Assembly: GCA_013361705.1 (NCBI GenBank)
Contig: JABFXN010000344.1
Span: 1-37,228, forward strand
DNA: 37,228 nt
Source: Acidobacteriaceae bacterium
GTDB taxonomy: Bacteria; Acidobacteriota; Terriglobia; Terriglobales; Acidobacteriaceae
Reading direction: 5' to 3'
Shown here: in pieces, positions 7,546 through 14,120 of the stretch
Numbering within the stretch: position 1 is the stretch's first letter
How the letters are laid out: each line of letters begins with the position of its first letter
Notes under the pieces: model-generated
The model's input: only the letters and a program-made list of their open reading frames with translations
The model's database searches: none
Told to the model about the DNA's origin: nothing
Position numbers and translations under genes: made by a program

Positions 7546-7655
7546 GAGCATTTCCCTGTAGGTGTAGAGTAGGGCTGCGCTATCTATGGGCGTTTTCCGC
7601 AATGAAAACGCCGCCTCACTCCTCTTCCGGGATACCCAGCAACAGGGAAATGCTC
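7546..7655. repeat. Palindromic intergenic element, copy B (intact ends)
   Basis: 110 bp bounded by perfect 14-bp inverted repeats, GAGCATTTCCCTGT (7546-7559) and ACAGGGAAATGCTC (7642-7655). Inside is a second perfect 9-bp stem, GGCGTTTTC/GAAAACGCC (7589-7597 with 7604-7612). It fills the space between the divergent aminotransferase and yqeY genes. It shares its block order with 2474-2581. Confidence 0.8.
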
Positions 7656-7703
7656 CAAGCCGCGTCTTACAATCAGTAACGACGGAAACGGAAGGATAGG
7701 CAT

Positions 7704-8171
7704 ATGGCCATCACAGAACAGATCGGCAAAGACATCATCACTGCTATGAAGGCCAAAGAGGAACTGCGGCTCACCACGTTGCGCATGGCAAAAACCGCGC
7801 TCAAAAACAAGGAGATCGACAAGCGCCAGCCGCTCACCGACGCCGAAGAGCAGCAGATTCTGACGACACTGATCAAACAGCGCAAAGACGCCGCCGAGCA
7901 GTTCGCCAAGGGCGGCCGCCCCGAGCTCGCCGAAAAGGAACAGGCCGAGATCGTCATCATCGAGGCTTACCTGCCCAAGCAGTCGAGTGACGAAGAAGTT
8001 CTGGCCGTCGTGCAGGGCGCCATCGCCACCCTCGCGGAGTCCGGCAACAAGCCCGGACCGAAGGACATGGGCGCAGCCATGAAGGTCATTCAGCAGCGTA
8101 TCGCTGCCAGCGGCCTGCACGCGGATAACAAGCGTGTCTCCGAGATGGTGAAGGCGGAACTGGCGAAATAA
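7704..8171 (+). CDS. yqeY: GatB/YqeY domain-containing protein
   Basis: 155-residue YqeY protein consisting almost wholly of the helical domain also found at the C-terminus of GatB, the tRNA-amidotransferase subunit. It shows LRLTTLRMAKTALKNKEID near the N-terminus, then QRKDAAEQFAKGGRPELAEKE and the signature IEAYLPKQSSDEEV at about residues 90-103. It ends with GPKDMGAAMKVIQQR and ADNKRVSEMVKAEL. Free-standing YqeY is thought to bind tRNA or act near aminoacylation, but its role is not settled. A good AAGGA lies upstream of ATG 7704. Its stop codon is directly followed by the ATG of the RNase HI gene, so the two form an operon. Confidence 0.95.
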   Translation: MAITEQIGKDIITAMKAKEELRLTTLRMAKTALKNKEIDKRQPLTDAEEQQILTTLIKQRKDAAEQFAKGGRPELAEKEQAEIVIIEAYLPKQSSDEEVLAVVQGAIATLAESGNKPGPKDMGAAMKVIQQRIAASGLHADNKRVSEMVKAELAK

Positions 8172-8810
8172 ATGCGCGAGACACAAGGTTTATTTACAGA
8201 AGAAGCCGCCAAAGAAGGCAGCTGGGTTTCAGCCTTCTGCGACGGCGGAGCACGCGGTAACCCCGGCCCCGCCGGCTTCGGTGCAGTGCTCTACGCTCCC
8301 GACGGCACCGTCCTCGCAGAGTTGAGCGAGGTCCTCGGCTTCCGCACCAACCACTACGCAGAGTACTCCGGCCTTTTGGCCGTGCTCGATTACGCCATCG
8401 AGCACAAGATTCCACGCTTGAAGGTCACGTCGGATTCCGAGCTGATGGTCAAGCAGATCCAGGGCAAGTACAAGGTCAGCTCGCCCGACCTGAAGCCCAT
8501 GTGGGAAGAAGCCAAACGCCGCATCCGCCAGCTCGACGGCATCGAGATCGGCCATGCCCTGCGCAACAAAAACAAAGTCGCAGACCGCCTGGCCAACGAG
8601 GCCATGGACCGCGGCATGAAACGCGAGAATAAGCCTGGCGGCCCACCGCCAGCTCCGCTGAAGGCCACGCCCTATCCCACCAAATCCACGGCTCCGCCGA
8701 ACCCCAACGGCAACCCCATGCTCCGCGGCTTCGTCCGTGACGGCGTGGTGCACCTTCTCGGCGGCGCCACCCTGCCCGAATGTGACTTCGTGAAGGTGAT
8801 CAAGGAATAA
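8172..8810 (+). CDS. rnhA: Ribonuclease HI family protein with C-terminal extension
   Basis: 212 residues. Residues 18 to about 145 form an RNase H fold that cuts the RNA strand of RNA:DNA hybrids. The four metal-binding acids are D24 (FCDGGARGNPGPAG), E64 (HYAEYSGLLA), D88 (TSDSELMVKQIQGKYKV) and D138 (VADRLANEAMD). The pattern is the short type lacking the basic handle of E. coli RNase HI. After a Pro-rich linker (about 155-182) comes an extra segment, residues 183-212, with GFVRDGVVHLLGGATLPE. It looks like the beta-hairpin motif of small AbrB-like/DUF104-type antitoxins (by eye only). The start codon touches the yqeY stop, implying coupled translation. The gene symbol is by family; it could also be classed as an rnhA-like paralogue. 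Confidence 0.9.
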   Translation: MRETQGLFTEEAAKEGSWVSAFCDGGARGNPGPAGFGAVLYAPDGTVLAELSEVLGFRTNHYAEYSGLLAVLDYAIEHKIPRLKVTSDSELMVKQIQGKYKVSSPDLKPMWEEAKRRIRQLDGIEIGHALRNKNKVADRLANEAMDRGMKRENKPGGPPPAPLKATPYPTKSTAPPNPNGNPMLRGFVRDGVVHLLGGATLPECDFVKVIKE

Positions 8811-8828
8811 CCAGGCTTCCACAAGTTT

Positions 8829-8842
8829 TGTCATCCTGAGCG
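8829..8842. repeat. TGTCATCCTGAGCG dispersed repeat
   Basis: The 14-mer TGTCATCCTGAGCG follows the RNase HI stop. The reverse complement is at 33683-33696, with a diverged partner at 33581-33595. It looks like a dispersed intergenic element common to this genome. Confidence 0.55.
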
Positions 8843-8897
8843 GAGCGCAGGACCAGCTTTGCCCCACCCTCGAAGTGCAAGAATCAACTCCAAAGCA

Positions 8898-8928
8898 AAA
8901 GAGCCTGCCTCTACGAGGCAGGCTCTTT
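8898..8928. terminator. Intrinsic terminator downstream of RNase HI gene (duplicate of the sthA terminator)
   Basis: A perfect 14-bp stem, AAAGAGCCTGCCTC/GAGGCAGGCTCTTT, with loop TAC. It is flanked by A and T runs, so it could work in both directions. Its core and the following CTCAACTCC are the same as at 9802-9840, the terminator of sthA, so it was copied together with the sthA tail. Confidence 0.85.
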
Positions 8929-8944
8929 CTCAACTCCAAAATCC

Positions 8945-9033
8945 CTAATCCAACTTACTCACACGGTTCAATCCATGAACGCCGCCACCTTATAGCACTC
9001 CGCCAACGTGGGATAGTTGTAGCACTCGCCACA
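8945..9033 (-). pseudogene. Relic of the 3' end of a second sthA gene
   Basis: Positions 8945-9019 align to the last coding bases of sthA (9848-9923): 71 of 76 columns are identical, with four substitutions and one deleted base. The translation keeps YPTLAECYKVAAF, then the deletion shifts the frame and stops it early. All four substitutions are synonymous in the sthA frame. The similarity becomes patchy after about 9020 and fades by about 9033. The adjoining terminator hairpin is shared too. No other part of sthA is visible on this side. Confidence 0.85.
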
Positions 9034-9061
9034 AGACCGCGAAGTCAGAGCAATTGTTCTG

Positions 9062-9089
9062 TTGAAAATTTAGAGACCGGATGTATCAT
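9062..9089 (+). promoter_or_regulatory. Candidate sigma-70 promoter of the DUF1579-like gene
   Basis: TTGAAA (9062-9067) and TATCAT (9084-9089), separated by 16 bp, precede the gene starting at 9168. This would give an untranslated leader of about 70 bases. It is a prediction by pattern only. Confidence 0.45.
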
Positions 9090-9167
9090 TCCTCGCACGC
9101 CCCACCGCGCCGTGAACATGAGTTCTATCCGCCTACACCCACGGCGGGGCCGATTCAGGAGGCGATT

Positions 9168-9728
9168 ATGAAGAAAATGACAGTACTGGTCGCGGTTTGC
9201 ACGATGCTTCTTGCGACATCACTCCAAGCGCAGGCACCCCAGGGCCCACCGAAGCCAGGACCTGAGCTGAAGAAGCTCGACTATAACGTCGGCACCTGGA
9301 AAGTGGAGGGCGAGGCCAAACCATTCGGGTCAATGCCCGGAGGCAAGTTCACCTCCATGGAAAAGTGCGAATGGTACTCGGGCGGCTTCTTCGTCATGTG
9401 CCACTCGGAAGGCACCGGGCCGATGGGACCAGAGAAGGGTGCCTCCTTCATGGGATATGACCCGAATGAGAAGGTTTACACCTACCATGAGTTCACCAGC
9501 ATGGGCGAAGTTATCGATGCGAAAGGCACGGTGAACGGCGACACCTGGAACTGGACCGCCGAATCCAAGATGGGGGACGCCAAGATCAGTGTGCGCGTCA
9601 CCATCAAGGAAGTATCCAATACCGAGTACACGTTCAAGCTCGAGATGTCACAGAACGGTGGGGAGTTGGCGGTCGTTGAAGAAGCGACAGGTCATAAAAT
9701 AACCGCCGCGGCCCCGGCTACGAAGTAG
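9168..9728 (+). CDS. Secreted DUF1579-like protein of unknown function
   Basis: 186 residues beginning with a signal peptide (MKKMTVLVAVCTMLLATSLQAQ), so probably periplasmic. The mature part starts with a Pro-rich stretch and LDYNVGTWKVEGEAKPFGSM. CEWYSGGFFVMCHSEGTGP, FMGYDPNEKVYTYHEFTS and GDTWNWTAESKMG follow. The alternating short beta-strand pattern with GTW, GYD and Y..H resembles DUF1579 / lipocalin-like proteins, which often occur in several copies in Acidobacteria. AGGAGG lies six bases before ATG 9168. The frame stays open 87 bases upstream without signal-peptide character. The gene is framed by the sthA relic on one side and intact sthA on the other. No enzymatic residues can be named. 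Confidence 0.8.
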   Translation: MKKMTVLVAVCTMLLATSLQAQAPQGPPKPGPELKKLDYNVGTWKVEGEAKPFGSMPGGKFTSMEKCEWYSGGFFVMCHSEGTGPMGPEKGASFMGYDPNEKVYTYHEFTSMGEVIDAKGTVNGDTWNWTAESKMGDAKISVRVTIKEVSNTEYTFKLEMSQNGGELAVVEEATGHKITAAAPATK

Positions 9729-9801
9729 ATTCCGTATTTCGGCGAGACTCGTGGCGCCGCATTTATGCTACTTCCCAACCGGTTGGAATGTCCTTAAAAC
9801 G

Positions 9802-9832
9802 AAAAAGCCTGCCTCTACGAGGCAGGCTTTTC
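9802..9832. terminator. Bidirectional intrinsic terminator between the DUF1579-like gene and sthA
   Basis: A perfect 13-bp stem, AAAAGCCTGCCTC/GAGGCAGGCTTTT, with loop TAC. It lies between two convergent genes and has A and T runs on either side, so it suits both strands. It is nearly identical to the hairpin at 8898-8928. Confidence 0.9.
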
Positions 9833-9847
9833 TCAACTCCCACAAAC

Positions 9848-11245
9848 CTAATCCAACTTACTCACACGGTTCAATCCATTGAACGCCGCGACCTTGTAGC
9901 ACTCCGCCAGCGTGGGGTAGTTGAACACCGTGTCCACAAAGTACTCAATCGTTCCACCCAGCGCCATCACGGCCTGGCCAATGTGCAGCAGCTCCGACGC
10001 GCCCTCACCGATGATGTGTACACCCAGCAGTGAGTGGTTCTCGCGATGGAAGATCAGCTTCAGACGTCCCGTCGTATCGCCGCGAATCTGTCCGCGCGCA
10101 ATCTCGCGGTAGTAGGCCACACCGACTTCATACGGCACATCCTCTTCCGTAAGCTGCTCCTCGGTCTTGCCGATGAAGCTGATCTCCGGAATGGTGTAGA
10201 TGCCGTACGGGTAGTAGCTCGGGTTCGACAGAATGGTCTCGTCGCCAAAGGCGCGCGCTGAAGCCACGCGTCCCTGCTCCATGCTGACCGAAGCCAGCGA
10301 GGGAAAACCGATGACGTCACCGGCGGCAAAAATATTCGGACACTTGGTGCGGAAGTCCTTATCGACCGGAATACGGCCGCGGTTATCCGCCTCAACACCG
10401 ATCGCCGAAAGATTCAGCTCATCGACATTGCCCTGGCGTCCGACGGCGTACAGCAACGTGTCGCCCGTAACCTTCTTCTTCGACTCGAGGTTGGCGACAA
10501 CTGTGCCGTCGTCCATCGACTCCACCGACTCCACCTCTTCGTTCAGGCGCATGGTCACGCGCGAGTCGCGAAGGTGATAGCTGAGCGATTCGACGATCTC
10601 CTGGTCGGCAAACTCCAGCAGCCGCGGGCGGCGCTCAATCAGCGTGCAGCGCACGCCCAGAGCGGCGAACATGCAGGTGTACTCCACACCGATCACACCG
10701 CCGCCGACGATGATCATCGTCTTGGGCAGCGTCTTCAGATCGAGCACCAGATCTGAATTGATGATGGTTGTGCCGTTGATGGGCACCTTCGGCGAGGTCG
10801 CCGGCTTGGTTCCGGTGGCGATCAGCGTTGCCGCCGCTTCGTACACGGTCGATCCGCGGGAGTTGGTCACGCGGACATGCGTGGGATCTTCAAAGCCGGC
10901 GGAACCGGTCAGAACTTCGATGTTGTTACGGGAGAGCTGCGCCTGGGTGACATCAATTTCGGTTTTGATAACGTGCTGCACACGAAAAGCCAGGTCGGCC
11001 ATCGTGATGCGCTCTTTCACCCGGTAGTTCATGCCGTAGATGGAGCGGTAGTTATAGCCGGAGAGATGCAGCACGGCCTCGCGCATGGTCTTCGACGGAA
11101 TGGTGCCTGTATTGATACAAGCGCCACCCACCACCTCGCGGTTCTCCACCAAGGCCACCCTTTTGCCAAGTTTCGCGCCGTGGATGGCGGCACGCTGACC
11201 GGCCGGGCCGGAACCGATAACGATCAGATCGTAAACACTGCTCAT
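9848..11245 (-). CDS. sthA: Si-specific NAD(P)+ transhydrogenase (soluble, SthA-type)
   Basis: 465-residue FAD-dependent pyridine nucleotide oxidoreductase that balances NADH and NADPH. The FAD-binding Rossmann motif GSGPAGQRAA is at residues 11-20. The redox region reads GGACINTGTIPSK with C43, but Thr48 stands where dihydrolipoamide dehydrogenases have the second disulphide Cys. This single-Cys pattern is characteristic of SthA rather than Lpd. The NAD-binding motif IIVGGGVIGVEYTCMFAALG lies around residues 180-199. FAAGDVIGFPSLASVSMEQG is the second FAD contact, and the dimerisation domain ends with HIIGEGASELLHIGQ. AAGAG precedes ATG 11245. Length and blocks fit SthA. An Lpd-like paralogue is the only realistic alternative. 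Confidence 0.92.
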   Translation of the reverse strand: MSSVYDLIVIGSGPAGQRAAIHGAKLGKRVALVENREVVGGACINTGTIPSKTMREAVLHLSGYNYRSIYGMNYRVKERITMADLAFRVQHVIKTEIDVTQAQLSRNNIEVLTGSAGFEDPTHVRVTNSRGSTVYEAAATLIATGTKPATSPKVPINGTTIINSDLVLDLKTLPKTMIIVGGGVIGVEYTCMFAALGVRCTLIERRPRLLEFADQEIVESLSYHLRDSRVTMRLNEEVESVESMDDGTVVANLESKKKVTGDTLLYAVGRQGNVDELNLSAIGVEADNRGRIPVDKDFRTKCPNIFAAGDVIGFPSLASVSMEQGRVASARAFGDETILSNPSYYPYGIYTIPEISFIGKTEEQLTEEDVPYEVGVAYYREIARGQIRGDTTGRLKLIFHRENHSLLGVHIIGEGASELLHIGQAVMALGGTIEYFVDTVFNYPTLAECYKVAAFNGLNRVSKLD

Positions 11246-11351
11246 GCGCTCTTAAGGATGATCCCCGGTTGCTCGTTTGGTTATACGTTGACGGGTCGCT
11301 TCTCTACGTTGTCAAACCCTAAGCTAACACAGGGGTTAGACTGTCACCTTG

Positions 11352-11930
11352 ATGACACGGTGTGCGATCACCAATCGAAAGATAGTTTCATCAGAGGAAC
11401 AAGCCGCCCGGCAGGCCCTCCTCGACTTGGCGCGTCGCTGGGCGCAGGCCGGCATCGACTATTTGCAATTGAGAGAAAAGGACTTAGAGGCTGCGGAGAT
11501 GGTTTCGCTGGCCCGCCGGATGCTCGCCGAACTCTCCGGCAGCCAAACCAGACTACTGATCAACGGCCGCCTGGACGTCGCCCTGGCCGCGGGAGCGCAT
11601 GGCGTTCACCTGACCTCTCGGGAAGGTGAACTGACCCCGGCGCAGGTGCGGTCTATCTTCCCCGAGGCCATCGTCAGCGCCTCCTGCCACACCCTCGATG
11701 ACGTCCGCCGCTCACTTGACGCCGACTTCCTCCTCTTTGGACCGGTCTTTGAGAAGTCCGTCGCCGGCGAACACGTCACCCAAGGCACTGGCCTCGAACT
11801 GCTCCGCGAGGCCTGCCTTACCGCCGGCCATGTTCCCGTGCTTGCCCTTGGCGGTATCACCGCCGCAAACACCAATGCCTGCCTCGAAGCCGGAGCCGCA
11901 GGAATTGCGGGCATCCGGCTCTTCCTCTGA
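11352..11930 (+). CDS. thiE: Thiamine phosphate synthase / TenI family protein
   Basis: 192-residue TIM-barrel protein of the ThiE/TenI superfamily. It keeps the barrel signatures YLQLREKDLE (about 37-46), LLINGRLDVALAAGAHGVHL (about 70-89), SASCHTLDDV, LFGPVFEKS and VLALGGITAANT. Several ThiE catalytic positions are changed. The Asp of the ND motif is Gly (NGR), the GQED metal-binding segment is TSREGE, and the TxTK diphosphate loop is EKSVAGEH. These losses make a TenI-like role (thiazole tautomerase) or a non-thiamine function more likely than true ThiE. ATG 11352 directly follows an in-frame TTG. No TPP riboswitch is visible upstream. It is followed after 35 bp by the CocE-type hydrolase gene. 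The gene symbol is provisional. Confidence 0.8.
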   Translation: MTRCAITNRKIVSSEEQAARQALLDLARRWAQAGIDYLQLREKDLEAAEMVSLARRMLAELSGSQTRLLINGRLDVALAAGAHGVHLTSREGELTPAQVRSIFPEAIVSASCHTLDDVRRSLDADFLLFGPVFEKSVAGEHVTQGTGLELLREACLTAGHVPVLALGGITAANTNACLEAGAAGIAGIRLFL

Positions 11931-11965
11931 CATATTCTGATATTTCACACAGGAGAAACTTGCCG

Positions 11966-13936
11966 ATGAAGCTTCACGGCCTGGCCGTAGCCGCCATCTT
12001 TGCCGCAGGCTGCGCGTTTGCGCAGACAACTGAGATTCACAACGATATTCCTGCCTCGTTCACGCCGCCTAAACAGCAGGCTGAGACCGTGATCAAGCCC
12101 GAGTGGGACTACATCAAGCGCGTCGAGATGGTACCGATGCGCGACGGCACCAAGCTGTACACCGTCATCGTGATCCCCAAGGGCGCGAAGAACGTGCCCA
12201 TCATCCTGACGCGCACGCCATACAACGCTGCCTCTCGTGCTGCCGCAGCCCGCACCCCCATCGCCACCGGCAACGCCGCCTCGCCCGAGCGTGGCGCCGG
12301 GAAGCAGGATTCAGCCCACATGATCGATGAACTTGGTCTCGCCGACGAAGTCTTCGTCAACGCCGGCTGGATTCGCGTCTACCAGGATGTTCGCGGCAAG
12401 TACGGCTCTGAAGGTCCATACCTGATGACGCCACCGCAAGTCGGTCCCTACAACGCCACCGGCGCCGACGACACCATGGACGCCTATGACACCATCGACT
12501 GGCTGGTGAAACACGTGCCCGAGTCCAACGGGCGTGTCGGTATGCTCGGCTCCTCCTACGAGGGGTACACCGTGCAGATGGCCCTGCTGAATCCGCATCC
12601 GGCCCTCAAGGTCGCTCTTCCCGAGAGTCCGATGACCGACGGCTGGATGGGCGACGACTGGTTCCACTACGGCGCATTCCGCGAAACCATGCTGGATTAC
12701 ATCATCGGCCAGACCAATCAGCGCGGCGGCGCCTACCGTGCTCCGAAACACATCTCTGAGGACCAGTACACGACCTTCCTGCACTATGGATCCTCCGGCG
12801 ACTACGCCCGCGCCAATGGCATGGACCAGTTGCCGTACTGGAAGACCGTTGAGTCCCATCCCGCTTACGACGGCTTCTGGCAGGCCCAGGCTCTGGACAA
12901 GATCTCCATCGAGAAGCCGTTGACCGTTCCCACCATGTGGCTGCAGGGCCTGTGGGATCAGGAAGACATGTGGGGCGCCATCCACAGCTATCGCGCTACG
13001 GAACCGAAAGATAAGAACAACAGCATGAACTACCTGGTGATGGGCCCATGGTTCCACTCGCAGGTGAATCGCGAAGGACGCGCGCTCGGACCATTCGTCT
13101 GGGACGGAGACACCACCCAATACTTCCGCCGCGAGATCATGATGCCGTTCTTCTCGCAGTACCTCGTGGACGGTGCCCCCAAAGCGAATACACCGCCGGT
13201 GCTGATCTACAACACCAGCGCCAACCACTGGGACCGATTCGACAAGTGGCCACTAAGCTGCGACAACGGATGCGAGCATAGCGCCAAACCGATCTATCTC
13301 ACCGCCAACGGCACGCTGAGCTGGGATGCACCCAAAGGCGGCGAACAGTACACCGCCTATACCTCTGATCCGGCAAAGCCCGTGCCCTACTTGCCCCGTC
13401 CTGTCTCGGAAGACCACTGGCGTACCTGGCTGGTCACAGATCAGCGCTTCGTCGATGGCCGCCCCGATGTCCTGACCTTCGTCACCGAGCCGCTCAGGGA
13501 GCCGCTGCGCCTGAGCGGAACACCGGTGGTAAATCTGATGGCCTCTACCTCCGGAACTGATTCTGACTTCGCTGTGAAGCTGATCGACGTCTATCCAGAA
13601 AATGTCAGTGACGAGCTGACGGGATACGAGCTGCCCCTCTCGCTCGACATCTTCCGCGCCCGCTACCGCAAGAGCTTCGAGAAGCCGGAAGCCTTCAAGC
13701 CAAACGAGCCCGAGTTGGTAAAGTTCGACCTGCCGCAGGTCAATCACACCTTCGAGCGCGGACACCGCATCATGGTGCAGGTCCAGTCGACCCTGTTCCC
13801 GCTCTACGACCGCAACCCCCAGACCTTCGTCCCGAACATCTTCGACGCCAAAGCCGAAGACTATAAGAAGGCCGAACAACGCATCTGGCACCAGCCGGGG
13901 AAGGCTAGCTTTATCGAATTACCAGTTGTGAAGTAA
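11966..13936 (+). CDS. Secreted CocE/NonD family acyl hydrolase (S15-like)
   Basis: 656-residue alpha/beta-hydrolase of the CocE/NonD/X-Pro dipeptidyl-peptidase group, which cleaves esters or amides such as cephalosporin or glutaryl side chains in known members. A signal peptide (MKLHGLAVAAIFAAGCAFAQ) places it in the periplasm or outside. The nucleophile elbow is GSSYEG with S197. The catalytic Asp is probably D331 (GLWDQED) and the His H364 (GPWFHSQ). The N-terminal domain has VPMRDGTKLYTVI and WIRVYQDVRGKYGSEGPY. The C-terminal jelly-roll domain carries PLRLSGTPVVNLMASTSGTD. AGGAGA lies nine bases before ATG 11966. It could be co-transcribed with the upstream ThiE/TenI gene. The substrate is unknown. 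Confidence 0.92.
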   Translation: MKLHGLAVAAIFAAGCAFAQTTEIHNDIPASFTPPKQQAETVIKPEWDYIKRVEMVPMRDGTKLYTVIVIPKGAKNVPIILTRTPYNAASRAAAARTPIATGNAASPERGAGKQDSAHMIDELGLADEVFVNAGWIRVYQDVRGKYGSEGPYLMTPPQVGPYNATGADDTMDAYDTIDWLVKHVPESNGRVGMLGSSYEGYTVQMALLNPHPALKVALPESPMTDGWMGDDWFHYGAFRETMLDYIIGQTNQRGGAYRAPKHISEDQYTTFLHYGSSGDYARANGMDQLPYWKTVESHPAYDGFWQAQALDKISIEKPLTVPTMWLQGLWDQEDMWGAIHSYRATEPKDKNNSMNYLVMGPWFHSQVNREGRALGPFVWDGDTTQYFRREIMMPFFSQYLVDGAPKANTPPVLIYNTSANHWDRFDKWPLSCDNGCEHSAKPIYLTANGTLSWDAPKGGEQYTAYTSDPAKPVPYLPRPVSEDHWRTWLVTDQRFVDGRPDVLTFVTEPLREPLRLSGTPVVNLMASTSGTDSDFAVKLIDVYPENVSDELTGYELPLSLDIFRARYRKSFEKPEAFKPNEPELVKFDLPQVNHTFERGHRIMVQVQSTLFPLYDRNPQTFVPNIFDAKAEDYKKAEQRIWHQPGKASFIELPVVK

Positions 13937-14060
13937 AGCAGCAGGTTGCCAGTTTCCAGTTGAACGACACACGGGTCGGGTGCATGCCTGGCCCTTTGTG
14001 TTGTGTAATCGCGAAGATAATGAACTGAGCTTCCATCATCCACGTTGTCAAGAGCACGAA

Positions 14061-14086
14061 GAAGGCCGGTCAAATGATCGGCCTTC
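14061..14086. terminator. Hairpin terminator between the CocE hydrolase gene and mdtC
   Basis: An 8-bp stem, GAAGGCCG/CGGCCTTC, with a 10-nt loop between two convergent genes. It is followed by CTTATTC on the plus strand and preceded by AAGAGCACGAA. The rest of 13937-14060 shows no further structure that I can support. Confidence 0.65.
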
Positions 14087-14088
14087 CT

Positions 14089-14120
14089 TATTCAATAATT
14101 CAATCTTTCAATGATTCAAT
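14089..14120. repeat. ATTCAAT/TTTCAAT heptad array overlapping the mdtC stop
   Basis: Four to five AT-rich units of the form ATTCAAT/TTTCAAT with 7-8-bp spacing. On the minus strand the array reads TTGAATNATTGAA and includes the TGA stop codon of mdtC (14116-14118). The same motif family marks the 3' ends of galU, the beta-lactamase gene, pheS and the M28 peptidase gene. Confidence 0.65.

Noticed and set aside
9081-9167. Upstream extension of the DUF1579-like protein to 9081
   Set aside because: The extra 29 residues would bury the signal peptide, and AGGAGG clearly serves ATG 9168.
11246-11351. Possible TPP riboswitch before the ThiE/TenI gene
   Set aside because: The conserved CTGAGA and related blocks are absent. 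Only short weak stems such as CTAAC/GTTAG are seen.
10877-11629. 250-codon plus-strand open frame spanning the sthA start and the ThiE/TenI gene
   Set aside because: It overlaps two well-supported genes in other frames and shows no domain.
14089-14120. CRISPR-like spacing of short repeats
   Set aside because: The units are 7-8 bp and contiguous, with no unique spacers and no cas genes in the window.
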